A stretch of DNA of 64,000 nt from the NCBI RefSeq assembly GCF_022230955.1, contig NZ_JAKKFI010000060.1:1-64000 (forward strand), written 5' to 3'. The stretch is from Micromonospora cabrerizensis. GTDB taxonomy: Bacteria; Actinomycetota; Actinomycetes; Mycobacteriales; Micromonosporaceae. Numbering within the stretch: position 1 is the first letter of the stretch; each line of letters starts with the position of its first letter. Below the pieces are notes generated by a model. The model had not been told where the DNA came from. It saw only the letters and a list, made by a program, of their open reading frames with translations, and did not search any database. This document shows, in pieces, positions 24,570-34,240 of this stretch. The position numbers and the translations under genes were made by a program.

Positions 24570-26876
24570 TCAGTTGCGGCCGAAGACCTTGCGGCTGGAG
24601 CCGAGGCGCAGGAGCACCGTCTCGCCGGTGGCGTCCTGGACCCCGTCGTTGTCGGTGACCGCGTACACCTCGCCGTTGCCGGCCACGGTCAGACCCTCCA
24701 GCTTCTCCTGCGTCCACCCGTTGGTGGCGCGCAGCGCGGGCAGCACGTCGACGGCGAGCGTCTTCGGCAGCACGGTCAGCGAACCGGTCGCCGGTGCGCC
24801 CGGCAGCGCCACCGTGTAGATCCGCTTGAACACGGCGGCCGGGCCGTTCAACTTGTCCCGCTCGATGACCGCGAGCCGGTCACCGACCACGGTGATCTCC
24901 GAGAGGCCCATCCAGTCACCGGGCACGGTGGTGCTGCCCAACTGGTAGCCGAACCAGCTCCAGGTGCCCGCGGTGACGTCGTAGCGGCCGAGCCGGACGA
25001 TTCCGGCCGGGTCGGTGCTCAGCTCCCGCTGCACGGCCACCCAGACGATCTCCCGGCCCTGCCGGTCGGTCGTCGCGGTGACGCCCTCCAGGCCCTGCTT
25101 GCCGAGACCGGCGGCGACCTCGGCGGGCAGCGTGACCGTCTGCCGGGTCACCCCGGCGGCGTCGAGCCGGACCAGCTTGTTCTCCGCGCCCTTGGCGCCC
25201 TCGACGGCGAGCCAGAAGCCACCCTGCGGGCGGCCGAAGATGCCCTCCGCGTCGTACCCGACCGGTGCGCCGGCCGCGTCCCGCACCGGCAGCGCGCCGG
25301 TGATCACGGCTGGCGTCCGCTTCGCGTCGACGGTGAGGATTCGGGTCTGGCTGTACGCGGCGTCGGTGACGCTGTAGAGCTGGTCCCGCTTGCCGGGGAC
25401 GGCGCTCAACGCGCCGAGGGCGCCCCAACCGATCGGGGTGCCGGCCCGATCGGTGTCGGAGACGATGCTCGGGAAGTCGGGCGTGCCCTTGCCGAGCTGG
25501 AAGAGCGACACCGAGGCCCGAACGTTGACCGACGCGTCGTCCTCCTCGCTGGAGACCGCGAGCAACCCGCGCGACGGGATCGGCAGCAGCCCCTCCGGTC
25601 CGTTGGTCGTCGGCAGGATCTGCCGGAAGACGGGCCTGGTGGGGTTGCCCAGGTCGTAGACGGCGACGAAGTTGCTGCGCTCCGAGCCGACGAACGCGTA
25701 CCGCACGCCGTTGTACTCGGCGACGGCGACGCCCTCCGGCTCGGTGCCCTTCTTGGCGGCCCGGTCCTCGTTGTGCAGCCCGTACGTGACGGCGAGCCGC
25801 TCGAAGGTGTTACCGGCGTCCCAGGCGACCCGGCCGCTCCGGCTGTCGAAGACGGACCAGCCCCGCGTGCCGCCGTGCCAGTCGCCCTCGTTGGCCGTGG
25901 CGAGGTAGCGGTCGTCCACCCAGGCCACCGCGTCCGGTTCACGCGGTACGTCGGTGACGCTGCCGGTCAGGTCGATGACACCGTCCTTCTTGGTGTCGAT
26001 CCCGCTGATCGTGGCGGTGCCCGCGCTGAACACCGTCGTGATCCGGCCGGTGGGCAGGTCGACGAGGGCGACGCCGTTGTTCTCCTGAAGCGTCACGGCG
26101 AGCTGGTTACGGCTGTTGATCGAGACATACTCGGGCTCCGGGTCGGTCGGCGCGGCGAGGCCGGCCCGGACCAGCGCGGGCAGGGCGCTCCCGTCGGCAC
26201 CGGTCAGCGCGACCGGCCGCAGCCGCCAACCGGCCGGGGACTTCCCGGTCAGGTCGACGATCTGCACGAAGCCGGCGGGCGCCTGGGGCAGGTCACCCTC
26301 CTCGCCGCCGGGCGGGGTGGCCTCCTCGTCGCGCTCGTTCTCCATCGCGATCGCGGCGTACCGCTTGTCCTTGCTGATCGCGATCGAGTCGGGCTGGCCA
26401 CCGAGGTCGTAGGTGGCCACCCGCCTTCGGCTGGCGAGGTCGATCACGTCGAGCCGACCGGATGGTTCGGTGTAGCTGCTGCTGGTGTTCACCACCACCA
26501 GCACGTACCCACCGACCACGGCAACCGAGGTGGGCTCGTCCTCGGCGTCGCCGAGCTGTGCCAGGGAGAGCGTGCCGAGGCCGCGCGGGCGATCGGCACG
26601 GGAGATGTCCAGGAAACCGATGCGCCGAGCCAGCGCGTCGGTGTGGATCAGGGTGCGGCCGTCCTCGCTGACCGCCGCGATCTCGGCGACCGTCGCGGTC
26701 GCCGGGTCCTCACCGGCCGGGCGGTTCTGGAACACCGGGTACGTGGCGACCCGGTCGAAGGCGAGCGACCTGCCTGGGTGCTGGTGTGCGCCGGCCGACA
26801 CGGGGGTGGCCCCGGTCAGGCTGGCGGCGGCGACACCGGCTGCGGTGAGCGCGGTGAGTGCTCTTCTGAGTGTCAA
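24570..26876 (-). CDS. Secreted esterase-like phytase family beta-propeller protein
   Basis: This 768-residue exported protein has a signal peptide (about residues 1-28, ending VSAGA). The N-terminal half is a beta-propeller with WD-like blades (VATYDLGGQPDSIAISKDKRYAAIA). The C-terminal half matches the phytase-like esterase domain: GWGALGALSAVPGKRDQLYSVTD, YDAEGIFGRPQGGFWLAVEG and GLEGVT repeats. Members are thought to hydrolyse phosphoesters or bind them outside the cell. The TTG start at 26876 follows GGAGGA and directly precedes the signal peptide. It is monocistronic, with its own terminator. Confidence 0.88.
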   Translation of the reverse strand: MTLRRALTALTAAGVAAASLTGATPVSAGAHQHPGRSLAFDRVATYPVFQNRPAGEDPATATVAEIAAVSEDGRTLIHTDALARRIGFLDISRADRPRGLGTLSLAQLGDAEDEPTSVAVVGGYVLVVVNTSSSYTEPSGRLDVIDLASRRRVATYDLGGQPDSIAISKDKRYAAIAMENERDEEATPPGGEEGDLPQAPAGFVQIVDLTGKSPAGWRLRPVALTGADGSALPALVRAGLAAPTDPEPEYVSINSRNQLAVTLQENNGVALVDLPTGRITTVFSAGTATISGIDTKKDGVIDLTGSVTDVPREPDAVAWVDDRYLATANEGDWHGGTRGWSVFDSRSGRVAWDAGNTFERLAVTYGLHNEDRAAKKGTEPEGVAVAEYNGVRYAFVGSERSNFVAVYDLGNPTRPVFRQILPTTNGPEGLLPIPSRGLLAVSSEEDDASVNVRASVSLFQLGKGTPDFPSIVSDTDRAGTPIGWGALGALSAVPGKRDQLYSVTDAAYSQTRILTVDAKRTPAVITGALPVRDAAGAPVGYDAEGIFGRPQGGFWLAVEGAKGAENKLVRLDAAGVTRQTVTLPAEVAAGLGKQGLEGVTATTDRQGREIVWVAVQRELSTDPAGIVRLGRYDVTAGTWSWFGYQLGSTTVPGDWMGLSEITVVGDRLAVIERDKLNGPAAVFKRIYTVALPGAPATGSLTVLPKTLAVDVLPALRATNGWTQEKLEGLTVAGNGEVYAVTDNDGVQDATGETVLLRLGSSRKVFGRN

Positions 26877-26930
26877 GGACTTCCTCCGTTAGGTCGTACC
26901 CGCACGGAGGCTGACACCTGTCGGGGAGCA

Positions 26931-28031
26931 TCAGCTTGCGGTGACGTGAACAGCGGGCGAAGCACGCAGCCGCCACCAGGCACCCGCGACCAGGGTGACC
27001 GTGACGACGGTGACCGCGATGTCGCCGGCCAGGGCCGCCGCCGGGCTCGCCGGGGAGTACGGCGGCACCAGGTACGCGAACGCGGCGGCCATGACCAGGC
27101 CCGCCGAGCCGGCGGCGAGCACGTGCCGCTGCTCCCAGCCGTTGCGCGCCGACCAGTACGCGACCAGGCCTCCGGTGCCGGCGGCCAGCGTCAGCGCGAC
27201 GGCCACCCCCACCCAGCCGGGTGCCAGGTTGGCGCCGAGAGGGATGACGGCGACCGCCAGACCCACCCAGAGCGGGCGCGGTGCCCGGTGGACGCGTCGA
27301 AGCCGGGGGCGACGCCACCGGGGCAGCAGGGCGGTCGTGACGAGGGCGAGGACCATCACCGTGGCGAAGGCCAGCTGGAGCGGGCTGGCCAGGAAGTCCT
27401 TCCGGCCGCTGCTGTCCGAGAAGATCAGCAGACTGCCGAGCAGGTAGACCACGCCGATCACGACGAGCCCGGGGCGGCCCAGCCACGGCCGTAGCCGGCG
27501 GTCCGCCCCGAGGAACGACTCGATGAGCACGATCGGCGCGCAGATGGTCAGCACGATGTGGTTGCCCACGAAGTCGTAGGCCTGCCGGAGGCTGAACTCC
27601 AACCCGGGCACCAGCGTGGCCTCCGCGGCGGCGCGGGTGTCGGCGTACTGGGTGTCGTCCAGGTAGTCGGGGTTGAACAGCGACTGGTCGACCAGACCGG
27701 CCTGGAGTATGCCGAACGCGGCGGCCAGCAGCACGATCGTCGGCCAACCCGCGCCGAGGTGCCGGGCGGTCTCCCGGATCAGGATCGCCGCCCCGCCGTA
27801 CATCGGGCCGAGGAAGATCAGCACCGGAAGGAAGTCGTCGATGGCGAAGCCACCCCACGAGCACTCGGCTGCCCACGGCGCGAGCAGCAGCAACGCGATC
27901 ACCGGCAGCAGCCGCCGCCGCAGCGGAAGGCGAGCAGCGGCGGCAGGGGGACCAGCGGCGGCAGGGGGATCAGCGGTGGCGGGGCGGTCGGCGGGGTGGT
28001 CGGTCGTGGCGGGGCCGGGCTCGGTCGGCAT
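26931..28031 (-). CDS. Integral membrane protein of unknown function
   Basis: This 366-residue protein has a Pro/Ala-rich cytoplasmic N-terminus (about residues 1-35) and then roughly nine to ten hydrophobic segments, for example LLPVIALLLLAPWAAECSWGG and VVIGVVYLLGSLLIF. Several acidic and Asn residues lie in loops (SLFNPDYLDDTQYADTR), but no family was recognised. The ATG at 28031 has GAGGAGC upstream. The secreted phytase-like gene follows 54 bp downstream on the same strand, so they could be expressed together. Confidence 0.78.
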   Translation of the reverse strand: MPTEPGPATTDHPADRPATADPPAAAGPPAAAARLPLRRRLLPVIALLLLAPWAAECSWGGFAIDDFLPVLIFLGPMYGGAAILIRETARHLGAGWPTIVLLAAAFGILQAGLVDQSLFNPDYLDDTQYADTRAAAEATLVPGLEFSLRQAYDFVGNHIVLTICAPIVLIESFLGADRRLRPWLGRPGLVVIGVVYLLGSLLIFSDSSGRKDFLASPLQLAFATVMVLALVTTALLPRWRRPRLRRVHRAPRPLWVGLAVAVIPLGANLAPGWVGVAVALTLAAGTGGLVAYWSARNGWEQRHVLAAGSAGLVMAAAFAYLVPPYSPASPAAALAGDIAVTVVTVTLVAGAWWRLRASPAVHVTAS

Positions 28032-28135
28032 GGGCGCTCCTCGGCGGCTCTCGGGGGTCACCTCCACCGTGCGCGGGCCAACCGGTCACCCGATACGGCC
28101 ATCGGCCGACGACCGTCGCGACCAAAGTCGTTGAG

Positions 28136-28141
28136 TAGGGT
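28136..28141 (+). promoter_or_regulatory. Possible -10 box upstream of the TIGR03089 gene
   Basis: TAGGGT lies 30 nt before the ATG at 28172 in the divergent gap, giving a short leader of about 24 nt that includes the GGGGAG ribosome site. Confidence 0.35.
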
Positions 28142-28171
28142 GGGTCGACGTCGCACCCGGGGAGCGTGGAG

Positions 28172-28924
28172 ATGCAGCCAACCATCACGGCCGACCTGGT
28201 GGCCCGGTCCGCCGATGTCGAGCGCCCGCTGCTCAGCTACCGCGACGAGGCGACCGGCGAGCGGGTCGACCTGACCGCACACCAGGTCGGTGCCTGGGCG
28301 GCGCGCAGCGCGAGCCTGCTGAGGGACGGCTGCCGGCTCGGCCCGGGCAGCCGCGTAGCGGTGTTGTTGCCTCCGCACTGGCGTACCGCCGCGGTGTTGT
28401 TGGGCGCATGGGCCTCGGGCCTGGCGGTGTCGTTCCGGCCGCGCGCCACGGCGGGCCTGCCGGTGCTGGAGCCCGGCGGCGACCGGCCGTTCGACGCGGT
28501 CTTCGTGACTCCCGAGCGGCAGGACGACTGGCTGGAGGACGTGCCGGACGCCACGCACCGCTACCTCGTCGGCACCGGCCCCGGGCGACTCGCTGATGTG
28601 CCGCTGGGCTGGCTGGACTGGTCCGCGGAGGTGCTCCGCTACGCCGAGGCGACGCCCGACCACGCCGCGATCCACCCGTCGGACGCGGCCAGCGCGGACG
28701 GCACCACCTACGGCCAGTGGGGTGCGCTCGCCCAAGAGGTCGCCACGGCGCTGGACCTGCGGGCGGGCGACCGACTGCTGGTCGACGCCGCCGAGACCGA
28801 GCAGCCGCTGAAGTGGTTGCTCGCGCCGCTCTCCGCTGGCGCGTCAGTGGTGATCAGCGCCAACCTCGACCCGGCGCGACGGGACGCGATCGTCGCCGCC
28901 GAACAGGTCACCCGCGTCCTCTGA
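28172..28924 (+). CDS. TIGR03089 family protein
   Basis: This 250-residue protein resembles the N-terminal part of AMP-binding (adenylate-forming) enzymes but is much shorter and lacks the phosphate loop and C-terminal lid. It matches the actinobacterial family TIGR03089: PLLSYRDEATGERVDLTAHQVGAWAARSA (short key part AHQVGAWAARSA), GSRVAVLLPPHWRTAAVLLG and a C-terminal PLSAGASVVI. Its function is unknown. GGGGAG stands 7 nt before the ATG at 28172; a GTG six bases upstream is a possible alternative. It diverges from the membrane-protein gene. Confidence 0.87.
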   Translation: MQPTITADLVARSADVERPLLSYRDEATGERVDLTAHQVGAWAARSASLLRDGCRLGPGSRVAVLLPPHWRTAAVLLGAWASGLAVSFRPRATAGLPVLEPGGDRPFDAVFVTPERQDDWLEDVPDATHRYLVGTGPGRLADVPLGWLDWSAEVLRYAEATPDHAAIHPSDAASADGTTYGQWGALAQEVATALDLRAGDRLLVDAAETEQPLKWLLAPLSAGASVVISANLDPARRDAIVAAEQVTRVL

Positions 28925-28934
28925 GAATTCGGGC

Positions 28935-28959
28935 ACAGTTGATCAACTAACTGTTCACC
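28935..28959. promoter_or_regulatory. Palindromic site upstream of the metallophosphoesterase gene
   Basis: AGTTGATCAACT (28937-28948) is a perfect 12-bp palindrome overlapped by ACAGTT-N8-AACTGT, and GTTCACC follows at 28953. The AT-rich cluster stands out in a 244-bp gap. GTTCACC resembles one half of a PhoP box, which is notable next to a phosphoesterase gene, but the second repeat is not well matched. Confidence 0.3.
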
Positions 28960-29168
28960 CCTACAGCGTCCGCCTCTCACCAGGCTTGGCCGGCGAGTTC
29001 GCCCAGAGCCGGCAGGGTCATCGAACGGCTGCGCCCGCCGGCGTGCCACAACACCTGCGGACGGCGGCGCTGGTATTTCCCAACCGCTCGTCGGCCCCGT
29101 GGTGTCGTGGCGGGTTCTCTCGCGTCGGTGGGTCCACCGTGACCTGTCGACTAAGGAGAAACCCCACC

Positions 29169-32100
29169 ATGACGCACGAACCACGTGCGCGTAGGGCGCG
29201 AACACGCGGACTCCTGTCCGCGGTGGCGCTCGTCCTCATCGCCGGACCGGCGACCGCCCTCAGCCCTCCGATCGCCGGGGCGCAGGCCGCCCCGACCAGC
29301 GGTAGCGCACCGCTGATCAACCTGAGCAACGGGCAGAACGTCGAGGGTGAGCTGCCCGTCGTCGTCGAGCCGGTCACCGAGAACGACTCCGTGACCACCC
29401 TCGCGGTCGACGGCGACACGATCGACGCCGACCGGACCGCCGGCACCGCCCACTTCGCCTTCGAGATGGGTGGCAACGGCACCGAGGCCCGTTACCGCAA
29501 CTACGTCACCGTCAACGGCCACACGGCCGAGGCCGACCGGGTCTACCTCCCGGACATCCCGGGTGGGCAGGTCGGCACCCTCGACTTCCCCGGTGACTGG
29601 CTGCGCGTCGGGGCGAACACCGTCGCCGTCCACGCCGGGGCGAACTGGGTCGACTCGACCACCAAGACCGCCGTCGGCTACGAGGAGTTGCCGAACGGTG
29701 AGGGCGGACGCTGCCCCAACTACGACGACTACGCGATGAGCAGCATCAGCCTCAGCCTGCTGGGCGTGGTGGCCGACGGCGAGCAGAACCTGTTCAGCTA
29801 CAGCTTCGGCGACGGCACCTGCGGCACCTCGGCGAAGCTGCTCAACCAGGATCTGACCTTCGTCATCTCCGGCGAGCCGGGCAGCACGTCGGGCCTGCGT
29901 ACCGACCTGGACACCACCAGGCTCGCCAACGGTACGCACACCGTCAGCGCGACCACCCAGTCCGGCGCGAAGACCTCCGTGACGGTCGACGTCAACAACG
30001 CCCCGGCCGGCGCGGCGGTTGTCACCCCCGGTGACGGTGCCCGGGTACGTGGCACCCGCCCGGTGATCGCCGCCCTGCCGACCGGCGGCAAGGACCGCGT
30101 CGAGTCGCTGGCCATCGACGACAAGCCCGCGGAGAACGCGGAGACGCTGGCCGCCGGCACCGCCACCCTCGGTCTCACCGTCGAGGCCGGCAACTCGGTC
30201 GAGGCCCGCTACCAGAACTACGCACTGGTCAACGGCCACCGGGTCGATCTGGGCGGCGACTACGGCGCCACCGGCGCGGAGGACGCCAAGCTGGCGTTCC
30301 CGAACCGGTTCCTGCATCTCGGTGACAACGTCGTCGAGATCCGAACCGGTGACTACAACGGCACGGTGAGCGGCGCGACGTGCGCCAACCACGACGACTT
30401 CAGGCTCACCCGGGAGGCGACGAGCCTCACGCTGAGCACGGCGGGCACGGTGACGGCCGGCACCACGTACCTCGTCACCACCAGCGGCACGACCGTGACG
30501 AAGGCGGAGACGAACGCCGCCTCGCTGGCGCTGGGCGACGGCACCTGCGCGGCCAACAAGGACGCCGAGTTCCACTTCACCATCGACGGCGCGCCGACGA
30601 CGCGCACCGTCGACACCCTCGGCAGCGGGGGTGACGCCCACCTGAAGGTGTTCGTCGGTGGCAACGGCAGCGACAACGGGTACGACAACAGAGTCCTGAT
30701 CAACGGCATCCCGCTGGAGATCGGCATGTGGGAGAAAGAGGTCGCCGACCTCACGTTCCCGAACGAGTGGCTGGTGCCGGGCGTCAACGCCGTCGAGTTC
30801 GTGGCCGGCAACGACCACGGCAGCGCCAAGCCGGGCGGTTGCGACAACTTCGACGACTTCACGTTGCGCGACTTCCAGTTGCTGCCGGCCGGCGCGAAGG
30901 CCACGCAACTGACCCGCTCGATCGCGCAGACGACGGTCACCATCGGCTCGGGGACCTACCCGGCCGGCTCGCAGGTGACCACGTACCTCGGTGACGGCAC
31001 CTGCGGCAGCAGCTACAACGCGGTGCTGACCAAGATGGTCCTGTTCGACGTCACCGCGCCGGACGGGTCGGCGCTGCCGGCGTTGGGCAAGCGCGCGGAC
31101 GTCGACACGACGTCGATCGCGGACGGCGCCCACACCATCAAGGCGGTCGTCGGGGACAAGACCTCGACGCGGCGCTTCACCACCGACAACACGGCCCCGG
31201 AGATCGAGAGCAGCGTCCCGGCGGCCGGGCAGCGGCTGACCTCGACCGTCGCGCTCGACGTCCGGATCAAGGACGCCATCGGAGTGGTCGGCACACCGGT
31301 CATCACCCTCGACGGCGCGGCCGTCAAGCAGGGTGACCAGATCGGCCACGGCCTGCCGGCCGGGGAACACACCATCACGGCGACGGCGACCGACGCGCTC
31401 GGCAACACCGCCACCCGGGAGGTGCGGTTCAGCAGCGCCAGCATCCCGGACGTCCCGACCGAGCTGAACTCGACCGTCAAGCAAACCGACCCGCTCTCGG
31501 CCGAGTTGTCCGCCCGGATCCCCGGCGCGGAGGGTGTCGGGCTGACCGCCACCTTCACCAGGGCCGACGTGGTCCTGCCGACCGGCGGCTACCAGGGCGA
31601 GGCGGCCGACGTGCCGACCACGCTCGACGTCCAGCACGACAAGAACGTGGACGTCACCTCGCTGCGCCCGCTCGACGGCTCCACGATCGACACCCCGTCC
31701 AGCCGCGGGGTGGTCTTCCAGCGGTACGACCTGCCACTCGCGGCGACCACGCAGGAGCCGACGCTGCGCTGGTCGGGCACCATCGACCCGGCGCGGATCG
31801 TGGCGCTGCGGGCGTGGAACCCGGCCACCGACCGGTGGGTCGTGCTGACCAGCTCGCGTGGACAGGCCGGACACGAGACCGTCCTGACCGCCCAGGTCGA
31901 GGCCGGCTACCGGGACGGCGGCGTCGTGCACGTGCTGGTCACCGGCGAGGACCCGTTCGCCGACGACCTGTCCCCGCACGACTCGACGGCCCAGAACGAC
32001 AAGGACCGCTTCGAGGACCCAGCCTCGTACGACTTCTCCCTGGCCCACTTCACCGACACCCAGTACATCACCGAGGGTGCGGCCGGTGGCACGTACGACG

Positions 32101-34154
32101 ACTGGGACGGCAAGGCCGAGCCGTCGGACGTCGAGACCGCCGAGGAGCAGGCGATCTGGTCGGCCGCGTACCGCGACCAGATGCAGTGGATCGCCGACAA
32201 CGCGTCCAGCCGCAAGATCGCGTACGCCGCGCACACCGGTGACGTCATCGAGAACGACTACTACGACCCGCTGGCCACCAACCCGGACGGCTCACTGAAG
32301 CGGCCCGGTCTGCACGAGCAGGTCGAGAAGGAACTGGCCGCCGCCTCCGGCTTCCAGAAGATCCTCGACGACAACGGTGTCGTCAACCAGGTCATCGCGG
32401 GTAACCACGACGACCAGCTCGGTGCCGAGACGGGCCCGACGTCCCGGTTCAGCCGGACCTTCAGCGCCGACCGGTACTACGGGACGGCGAAGTCCTGGCC
32501 TAAGGGCACCGAATACCACGCCTGGGACGAGGCGACCAACGCCGACGGCTCGACCACGCCGGGCAGGGACAACCAGAACAACTACCTGCTCTTCTCCGCC
32601 GGGGGCCTGGACTTCGTCGCGGTCGGCCTGTCGTACGGCGTGACGCCGGCCGAGGCCAAGTGGGCTGACTCGATCTTCAAGCGGTACAAGGACCGCAACG
32701 GGATCCTGCTCTCCCACGACTACCTGAAGCCGTCGGCCAACCCCGACGGCCGCGGGGCGGACTTCTCCGCACCGGACGGCTCACCGCTCTTCAAGCAGGT
32801 CGTGGAGACCAACGCGAACGTCTTCCTGGTCCTCGCCGGTCACGAGCACGGCGTCGGCACCAACCTGAAGTCGAAGATCGGCGTCACCGTCAGCCACGAC
32901 GTCGTCGAGCTGTTGGCGGACTACCAGTTCTACACGGTCACCGCCGGTGAGCTGTGGCCGAAGCAGGTCGCCGCCGACGGCACCGTTGACGTCAACGGCG
33001 ACGGCACGCCGGACCACAAGGCCACCGACCGGTTGCAGTTCGGCGCGAGCTTCCTGCGCCTGTTGCAGTTCGACGTGGACCGGGCCGAGATGCACATCGA
33101 CACGTACTCGCCGTTTCTGAAGAACTTCGGGGCGACCGAGTACGACATCCGCCAGGACGGCAGCCAGACCAAGCCGCGCTACAACGGCTCGGAGGACAAC
33201 CTGACGCTGCCGGTGGACCTCACCACCCGCAAGACGTCGTTCAGCACCGACTCGCTGGCCGCGTACGTGCCGTCCGGCACGATCGGCGCCGACGAGGTGA
33301 CCTCGAACGGCGTGGCCACGACGACCTGGGGCAAGCTCCTGCCGGGCACCTCGTACGGCTGGATCGTCTCCGCCCGCAGCGCCGATGGCGGCGAGGCGGT
33401 GGCCCGGCCCGCCGTGTTCCGTACCGCCAAGCAGGTCCCGACGATGACCGTCACCGCCGCCCCGACCAACTGGGGCACCGCGGCGACGGTGACCGTCAAG
33501 GTCACGGCCGGCAGCACGCCGGTCACCGGCGCGGTGGAGTTGCGTGAGGGTACGACCGTCCGCGGTTCGGCCACCCTGACCAACGGCGTCGCGACGTTCA
33601 CCCTCCCGGTGGGCCTCGCGGGCGGCCAGCACACGCTGAGCGCGTCGTACCCGGGCAGCGACCTCCTCACGCCGGTGCAGGCCACCGCCACCCTGACGGT
33701 GAACCTGCCAGCCGAGTGGAACCCGTCGACGGTCTACAACGACGGCGACCGGGCCACCTACCAGGGCAGGGTCTTCCGGGCCTCCTGGTACACGAAGAAC
33801 CAGAAGCCGGGCGCCGACCCCAACGGCGCGTGGCAGGAGATCGCCATGACCGAGGACGGTACGGCGGTCTGGACCGCGTCCCGGATCTTCAACTCCGGCG
33901 AGTTCGCCATGTACGACGGCCGAAAGTGGCGGGCCCAGTGGTACACGCGCAACCAGAAGCCGGGCGACCGCAACGGCTCCTGGGAGGAGATCGCACCGAC
34001 GCCGCCGGACAACAGCCCGGCGGCCTGGACCCTCACCAAGGTGTACAACGCCGGCGACCGGGTGTCGTTCAAGGGTCACGTGTACGAGGCGAAGTGGTGG
34101 ACCCGCGGTCAGGAACCGGGTGACAAGGTCGGGCCCTGGAAGCTGATCAGGTAA
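29169..34154 (+). CDS. Large secreted multidomain metallophosphoesterase with carbohydrate-binding modules
   Basis: This 1,661-residue exported protein has a signal peptide (about 1-39). Residues about 45-660 hold three related units of 170-200 residues, each with a GNG(T/S)-containing strand, an RYxNYVxVNGH-like core, a FPxxWL segment and a GDGTCG ending. A bacterial Ig-like domain and a beta-rich linker follow. The calcineurin-like phosphoesterase domain spans about 955-1260 with HFTDTQ (Asp963), GDVIEND (1024), GNHDD (1078), LLSHDY and GHEHG (1224), a full metal-site set. Then come an Ig-like domain (about 1415-1510) and three chitin-binding-type CBM5/12 modules starting near 1515, 1566 and 1618, each with an AxW...Y..GD pattern. 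It probably binds chitin or cell-wall glycan while cleaving phosphoesters. AAGGAG precedes the ATG. Confidence 0.92.
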   Translation: MTHEPRARRARTRGLLSAVALVLIAGPATALSPPIAGAQAAPTSGSAPLINLSNGQNVEGELPVVVEPVTENDSVTTLAVDGDTIDADRTAGTAHFAFEMGGNGTEARYRNYVTVNGHTAEADRVYLPDIPGGQVGTLDFPGDWLRVGANTVAVHAGANWVDSTTKTAVGYEELPNGEGGRCPNYDDYAMSSISLSLLGVVADGEQNLFSYSFGDGTCGTSAKLLNQDLTFVISGEPGSTSGLRTDLDTTRLANGTHTVSATTQSGAKTSVTVDVNNAPAGAAVVTPGDGARVRGTRPVIAALPTGGKDRVESLAIDDKPAENAETLAAGTATLGLTVEAGNSVEARYQNYALVNGHRVDLGGDYGATGAEDAKLAFPNRFLHLGDNVVEIRTGDYNGTVSGATCANHDDFRLTREATSLTLSTAGTVTAGTTYLVTTSGTTVTKAETNAASLALGDGTCAANKDAEFHFTIDGAPTTRTVDTLGSGGDAHLKVFVGGNGSDNGYDNRVLINGIPLEIGMWEKEVADLTFPNEWLVPGVNAVEFVAGNDHGSAKPGGCDNFDDFTLRDFQLLPAGAKATQLTRSIAQTTVTIGSGTYPAGSQVTTYLGDGTCGSSYNAVLTKMVLFDVTAPDGSALPALGKRADVDTTSIADGAHTIKAVVGDKTSTRRFTTDNTAPEIESSVPAAGQRLTSTVALDVRIKDAIGVVGTPVITLDGAAVKQGDQIGHGLPAGEHTITATATDALGNTATREVRFSSASIPDVPTELNSTVKQTDPLSAELSARIPGAEGVGLTATFTRADVVLPTGGYQGEAADVPTTLDVQHDKNVDVTSLRPLDGSTIDTPSSRGVVFQRYDLPLAATTQEPTLRWSGTIDPARIVALRAWNPATDRWVVLTSSRGQAGHETVLTAQVEAGYRDGGVVHVLVTGEDPFADDLSPHDSTAQNDKDRFEDPASYDFSLAHFTDTQYITEGAAGGTYDDWDGKAEPSDVETAEEQAIWSAAYRDQMQWIADNASSRKIAYAAHTGDVIENDYYDPLATNPDGSLKRPGLHEQVEKELAAASGFQKILDDNGVVNQVIAGNHDDQLGAETGPTSRFSRTFSADRYYGTAKSWPKGTEYHAWDEATNADGSTTPGRDNQNNYLLFSAGGLDFVAVGLSYGVTPAEAKWADSIFKRYKDRNGILLSHDYLKPSANPDGRGADFSAPDGSPLFKQVVETNANVFLVLAGHEHGVGTNLKSKIGVTVSHDVVELLADYQFYTVTAGELWPKQVAADGTVDVNGDGTPDHKATDRLQFGASFLRLLQFDVDRAEMHIDTYSPFLKNFGATEYDIRQDGSQTKPRYNGSEDNLTLPVDLTTRKTSFSTDSLAAYVPSGTIGADEVTSNGVATTTWGKLLPGTSYGWIVSARSADGGEAVARPAVFRTAKQVPTMTVTAAPTNWGTAATVTVKVTAGSTPVTGAVELREGTTVRGSATLTNGVATFTLPVGLAGGQHTLSASYPGSDLLTPVQATATLTVNLPAEWNPSTVYNDGDRATYQGRVFRASWYTKNQKPGADPNGAWQEIAMTEDGTAVWTASRIFNSGEFAMYDGRKWRAQWYTRNQKPGDRNGSWEEIAPTPPDNSPAAWTLTKVYNAGDRVSFKGHVYEAKWWTRGQEPGDKVGPWKLIR

Positions 34155-34170
34155 GCAGGATCGCGTGATG

Positions 34171-34202
34171 CCGGCCCGGGACCGCTGACGGTCCCGGGCC
34201 GG
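34171..34202 (+). terminator. Terminator of the metallophosphoesterase gene
   Basis: A perfect 13-bp stem (CCGGCCCGGGACC and complement) with a 6-nt loop begins 16 bp past the stop codon and is followed by TGCGTTTT. Confidence 0.8.
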
Positions 34203-34240
34203 TGCGTTTTCCGGCCCCGCGCCTCGACCGACCTTTCCGC

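Noticed and set aside
24537..27494. A 985-codon plus-strand frame opposite the phytase-like gene
   Set aside because: It is antisense to a well-supported gene, has no family resemblance and follows from the GC bias at third codon positions.
29151..32234. A 1,027-codon minus-strand frame opposite the metallophosphoesterase gene
   Set aside because: Same reason; the plus-strand protein has complete catalytic motifs and a signal peptide.
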